NCBI GenBank assembly: GCA_028281425.1
Contig: JANQJX010000243.1
Coordinates: forward strand, 1-6,098
Reading direction: 5' to 3'
DNA: 6,098 nt
Source: Simkania sp.
GTDB taxonomy: Bacteria > Chlamydiota > Chlamydiia > Chlamydiales > Simkaniaceae
Under the pieces are notes generated by a model. It worked only from the letters and a program-made list of their open reading frames with translations. It was not told the origin of the DNA and searched no databases. Made by a program: the position numbers and the translations under genes. Numbering within the stretch: the stretch's first letter is position 1; each line of letters begins with the position of its first letter. Below, in pieces: positions 5,824 through 6,098 of this stretch.

Positions 5824-5956
5824 GAATTTACCCTAATTTAAAGGCTTGATTCTCCTTTGAAATAGCCAAATGGATGCAAAGCAAAGAGGGCTTTGTAAGA
5901 GATCTACTTATTTTTTATTCTCACTAAAAAATTTTCAACAATCTAAAGAAACGGGT

Positions 5957-6098
5957 TCATTTTTTGGGCTCTTTTTTTGTTTCTTGCTTCTTTTTAGATT
6001 CTGCCTTTTTAACCCTCTTTTTCGGAGAAGCTAATTTTGAAACTTCTTGCTTTTGAACCGTTTTAGAGGCTTTTGATTCCTCTTTTTTAAGATTTGAA
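5957..6098 (-). CDS. rpmE: Lys-rich C-terminal tail, probably ribosomal protein L31 (partial, 5' end outside the window)
   Basis: A minus-strand frame enters from the right edge and stays open for 46 codons to a TGA at 5957-5959. The encoded piece is rich in Lys, Glu and Ser (for example SPKKRVKKAESKKK, then KKEPKK at the end) with no hydrophobic core, so it is a tail and not a folded domain. I assign it to L31 by context: in Chlamydia rpmE lies directly upstream of prfA, and as I recall chlamydial L31 is longer than usual with a Lys-rich C-terminus. The L31 core itself is not in the window, so the name is inference. An alternative is any other protein with a basic tail. The open frame and its composition are seen directly. 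Confidence 0.55.
   Translation of the reverse strand, partial: SNLKKEESKASKTVQKQEVSKLASPKKRVKKAESKKKQETKKEPKK

Noticed and set aside
5912..5938. Possible promoter for prfA on the minus strand: TTGAAA at 5933-5938 and TAAAAA at 5912-5917.
   Set aside because: The spacer is only 15 nt and the -10 match is poor. In DNA this AT-rich such pairs arise by chance, so I did not list it as a feature.

Overview
This window is a block of core information-processing genes, all read on the minus strand, from an AT-rich bacterium. From right to left in transcription order it holds the 3' end of a gene that is probably rpmE (ribosomal protein L31), then prfA (release factor 1), prmC (release-factor glutamine methyltransferase), ffh (SRP GTPase), rpsP (S16), trmD (tRNA m1G37 methyltransferase), rplS (L19) and rnhB (RNase HII). 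As I recall it, the order L31-prfA-prmC-ffh-rpsP-trmD-rplS-rnhB, with no rimM between rpsP and trmD, is the chlamydial arrangement (C. trachomatis CT022-CT029). Several protein details also look chlamydial to me, such as the KSKVIYLSPQG stretch of TrmD. I therefore infer a member of the Chlamydiota, probably one of the environmental lineages. This rests on memory of gene order and motifs, not on a search.

Layout: 5957-6098 is the Lys-rich C-terminal tail of the putative L31. A 133-nt spacer follows (5824-5956), then prfA and prmC, which overlap by a few codons, and ffh 29 nt or less further on. A 144-nt spacer (2362-2505) separates ffh from a tight group: rpsP and trmD overlap, rplS starts 20 nt after trmD with a strong Shine-Dalgarno, and rnhB starts 42 nt after rplS. 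The left 213 nt hold no recognisable gene. They carry a 40-codon open frame on the plus strand that enters from the window edge, and a 10-bp inverted repeat. The chlamydial neighbour gmk does not begin here.

The genes fit one theme, building and running the ribosome: structural proteins (L31, S16, L19), termination (RF1 and the enzyme that methylates its GGQ glutamine), membrane targeting of nascent chains (Ffh) and reading-frame maintenance (TrmD, m1G37). RNase HII is a replication and repair enzyme that travels with the cluster.

The main anomaly is in trmD. Its reading frame is broken inside a run of 11 adenines, just before the conserved VIYLSPQG segment. One more A (or a -1 ribosomal slip) would restore a 237-residue protein. 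It may be a homopolymer sequencing error, polymerase slippage on the A-tract, ribosomal frameshifting, or a true lesion in a normally indispensable gene. I see no mobile element, CRISPR array, defence system or new multi-gene system that I can support here.
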